Part shown: positions 14,463 through 15,868 of the stretch, piece after piece
Layout: the number at the start of each line of letters is the position of its first letter
Numbering within the stretch: the first letter of the stretch is position 1
NCBI GenBank assembly: GCA_049297855.1
Contig: JBAQVB010000049.1
Coordinates: forward strand, 1-15,868
Direction of reading: 5' to 3'
Source of the DNA: CAXYVX01 sp049297855
Lineage (GTDB): Bacteria > Patescibacteriota > Saccharimonadia > Saccharimonadales > Saccharimonadaceae
DNA: 15,868 nt
The notes under the pieces: generated by a model
The model's input: the letters and a program-made list of their open reading frames with translations, nothing else
What the model was told of the DNA's origin: nothing
The model's database searches: none
Program-made: the position numbers and the translations under genes

Positions 14463-15868
14463 ATGAGCGAACGCACTGCGACAACCGTTGCCCACGTTAA
14501 AACCTCCGTCAATATTGGTTTTGACGGACAACTCGTTACGGTCGAGTGCAACATCACTAAGGGTTTGCCGGCCTTTACTGTCGTCGGTTTAGCCGATAAA
14601 GCCGTTGGCGAATCGCGTGAACGCGTCCGCGCTGCCCTGGTTAATTCCGGCTTTGATTTCCCTGCCCGACATATCACGGTCAATTTGGCGCCGGCAAACA
14701 TTATAAAAAATGGTTCGCATTTTGATTTGGCGATTGCGCTTTCGATTTTAGTAGCTTCCGGACAACTATTACAAAAGCATGTCGACGGCAAACTATTTGT
14801 AGGCGAATTATCGCTCGGCGGTGATTTGCGACCCGTACGCGGAGCACTCAGTTTTGCTGAAACGGCTGAACGTAATGGCTTGAACACAATTTTTATCACG
14901 CGTGAAAATGCCGAACAAGCAGCGCTTTTGCCAACCATTATTGCTGTTGGAGCAACAACACTTACATCTGTTGTTTTGTCGTTATTGGGCGAAAATGAAA
15001 TTTCTGCGACCATAGCACCTAATCTATCTGAATTACAAATCAATCCCGAATATACCGGCAAAATTGATGAAATCCGTGGACAAGAATTTGCCAAACGAGC
15101 CCTAGTGGTTGCGGCCGCCGGACACCACAACGTCTTATTTTCCGGGACACCCGGCGCCGGTAAAACCATGTTGGCACGTAGTCTACCCGGATTGCTACCA
15201 CCACTCTCGATCCAGGAGATCCTCGAAATCACTAAAATTCACAGTTTGGCCGGTGAAACTGATGATATTATCACAACGAGACCGTTTCGCGCACCACATA
15301 GTACCGCATCGACAGTCGCATTGGCCGGCGGCGGAACTAACGCTAGACCAGGTGAAATTTCCCTGGCCGATAACGGCGTGCTATTCCTCGACGAGATGCC
15401 GGAATTTTCGCGCGCCGCGTTGGAATTGTTGCGTCAACCGCTAGAGGATCACGAAATCTCCATCTCACGCGCCAACACTAAAACAACCTATCCGGCAAAT
15501 TTCATGCTGGTCAGTACAATGAATCCCTGCCCTTGCGGCTATTTGGGTGATCCGGATCATGAATGCACTTGTAGCCAACAGCAAATTTATAATTATCAAT
15601 CCAAAATTTCAGGACCGTTATTAGATCGAATCGACATAAAGCTGTCCGTGGCAAAAGTTTCACGCGATAAAATATTTGCCAAAAACCCCGAACCGCCGCG
15701 CGCCGCCGAATTTCGGAAAAATATTGCCCGAGCGCGTGCCAAACAAATCGCGCGTCAAGGCAGACCCAACGCTAATCTGACCAATAAGGAACTCACCAAA
15801 TTCGCGCCACTGGACGAAGCATCTCGCCAATTATTAAACGCCGCCACAGAAAAATTGAATTTATCCGC
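14463..15868 (+). CDS. comM: YifB/ComM family Mg-chelatase-like AAA+ ATPase (3' end cut off)
   Basis: 468 codons are present out of the usual roughly 500-510; the frame runs off the right edge. The N-terminal ChlI-like domain starts with SVNIGFDGQLVTVECNITKG and includes GLPAFTVVGLADKAVGESRERV. The AAA+ core has Walker A SGTPGAGKT (227-235), RPFRAPHSTAS, and Walker B LFLDEMPEF (307-315). MNPCPCG with a nearby ECTC motif gives four cysteines typical of the family. GPLLDRIDIKLSV is a sensor/arginine-finger region. In transformable bacteria ComM is a helicase promoting branch migration of imported DNA, so a recombination or DNA-uptake role is plausible here. ATG 14463 is the first start after the promoter. 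It is divergent from ssrA. Confidence 0.95.
   Translation, partial: MSERTATTVAHVKTSVNIGFDGQLVTVECNITKGLPAFTVVGLADKAVGESRERVRAALVNSGFDFPARHITVNLAPANIIKNGSHFDLAIALSILVASGQLLQKHVDGKLFVGELSLGGDLRPVRGALSFAETAERNGLNTIFITRENAEQAALLPTIIAVGATTLTSVVLSLLGENEISATIAPNLSELQINPEYTGKIDEIRGQEFAKRALVVAAAGHHNVLFSGTPGAGKTMLARSLPGLLPPLSIQEILEITKIHSLAGETDDIITTRPFRAPHSTASTVALAGGGTNARPGEISLADNGVLFLDEMPEFSRAALELLRQPLEDHEISISRANTKTTYPANFMLVSTMNPCPCGYLGDPDHECTCSQQQIYNYQSKISGPLLDRIDIKLSVAKVSRDKIFAKNPEPPRAAEFRKNIARARAKQIARQGRPNANLTNKELTKFAPLDEASRQLLNAATEKLNLS

Noticed and set aside
14447..15232. 261-codon minus-strand frame opposite comM
   Set aside because: Antisense to the conserved ComM/YifB reading frame. The Ser/Arg/Pro-rich composition is typical of a shadow frame.

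Overview
The window looks like a piece of chromosome from an uncultivated, small-genome bacterium, most likely of the Candidate Phyla Radiation (Patescibacteria). The evidence is a 16S rRNA 5' end with a divergent V1-V2 region, a large membrane-anchored VirD4/TraG-like ATPase next to a small protein with a disordered N-terminus and a conserved-looking C-terminal helical domain (an arrangement I associate with that group), tight gene packing and many small uncharacterised membrane proteins. The exact phylum cannot be settled by reading. The standard bacterial code fits: all genes stay open with TGA as stop, and stops are mostly TAA and TAG.

Layout. At the left edge lies the 5' third-to-quarter of a 16S rRNA gene on the minus strand, with its leader and a TTGACT-17-TAAACT promoter. 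A divergent PAP2 family membrane protein gene (minus) and an unrecognised 107-residue gene with a very strong terminator (plus) follow. Next comes a minus-strand DNA-maintenance block: gyrB, a previously unremarked 65-codon ORF that overlaps both neighbours, gyrA, then ung. A 4-TM membrane protein gene (plus) runs tail to tail, 7 bp apart, into a minus-strand group encoding a 4-TM protein, a disordered small protein and the 988-residue conjugation-type ATPase.

From about 12.24 to 14.46 kb there is no convincing protein gene. This stretch holds RNA genes and regulatory DNA: a probable structured RNA on the minus strand (about 12340-12530), an orphan minus-strand promoter that reads through three 10-bp repeats spaced exactly 44 bp apart, about 0.8 kb of AT-rich DNA, a short plus-strand RNA with the best sigma-70 type promoter of the window and its own terminator, and a convergent tmRNA gene (ssrA, minus, 14000-14379). 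Genes to the left are mainly on the minus strand and the last gene is on the plus strand. That gene is a YifB/ComM-type Mg-chelatase-like AAA+ ATPase, cut by the window end.

The main window-wide observation is promoter architecture. Five genes (PAP2 protein, ung, the 7562 membrane protein, the disordered protein and the 134-residue membrane protein) have a TG-n extended -10 box whose last base is exactly 6 nt from the ATG; the yifB promoter is 9 nt away. These messages should be leaderless or nearly so. The rRNA, gyrB, two ncRNA candidates and the orphan promoter instead have -35 boxes at 17 nt, and genes inside the gyr operon have clear Shine-Dalgarno sites. The tmRNA is also unusual: its T-arm aligns perfectly in length with the canonical one, but the T-loop is GGCGGUU rather than UUCRANN.
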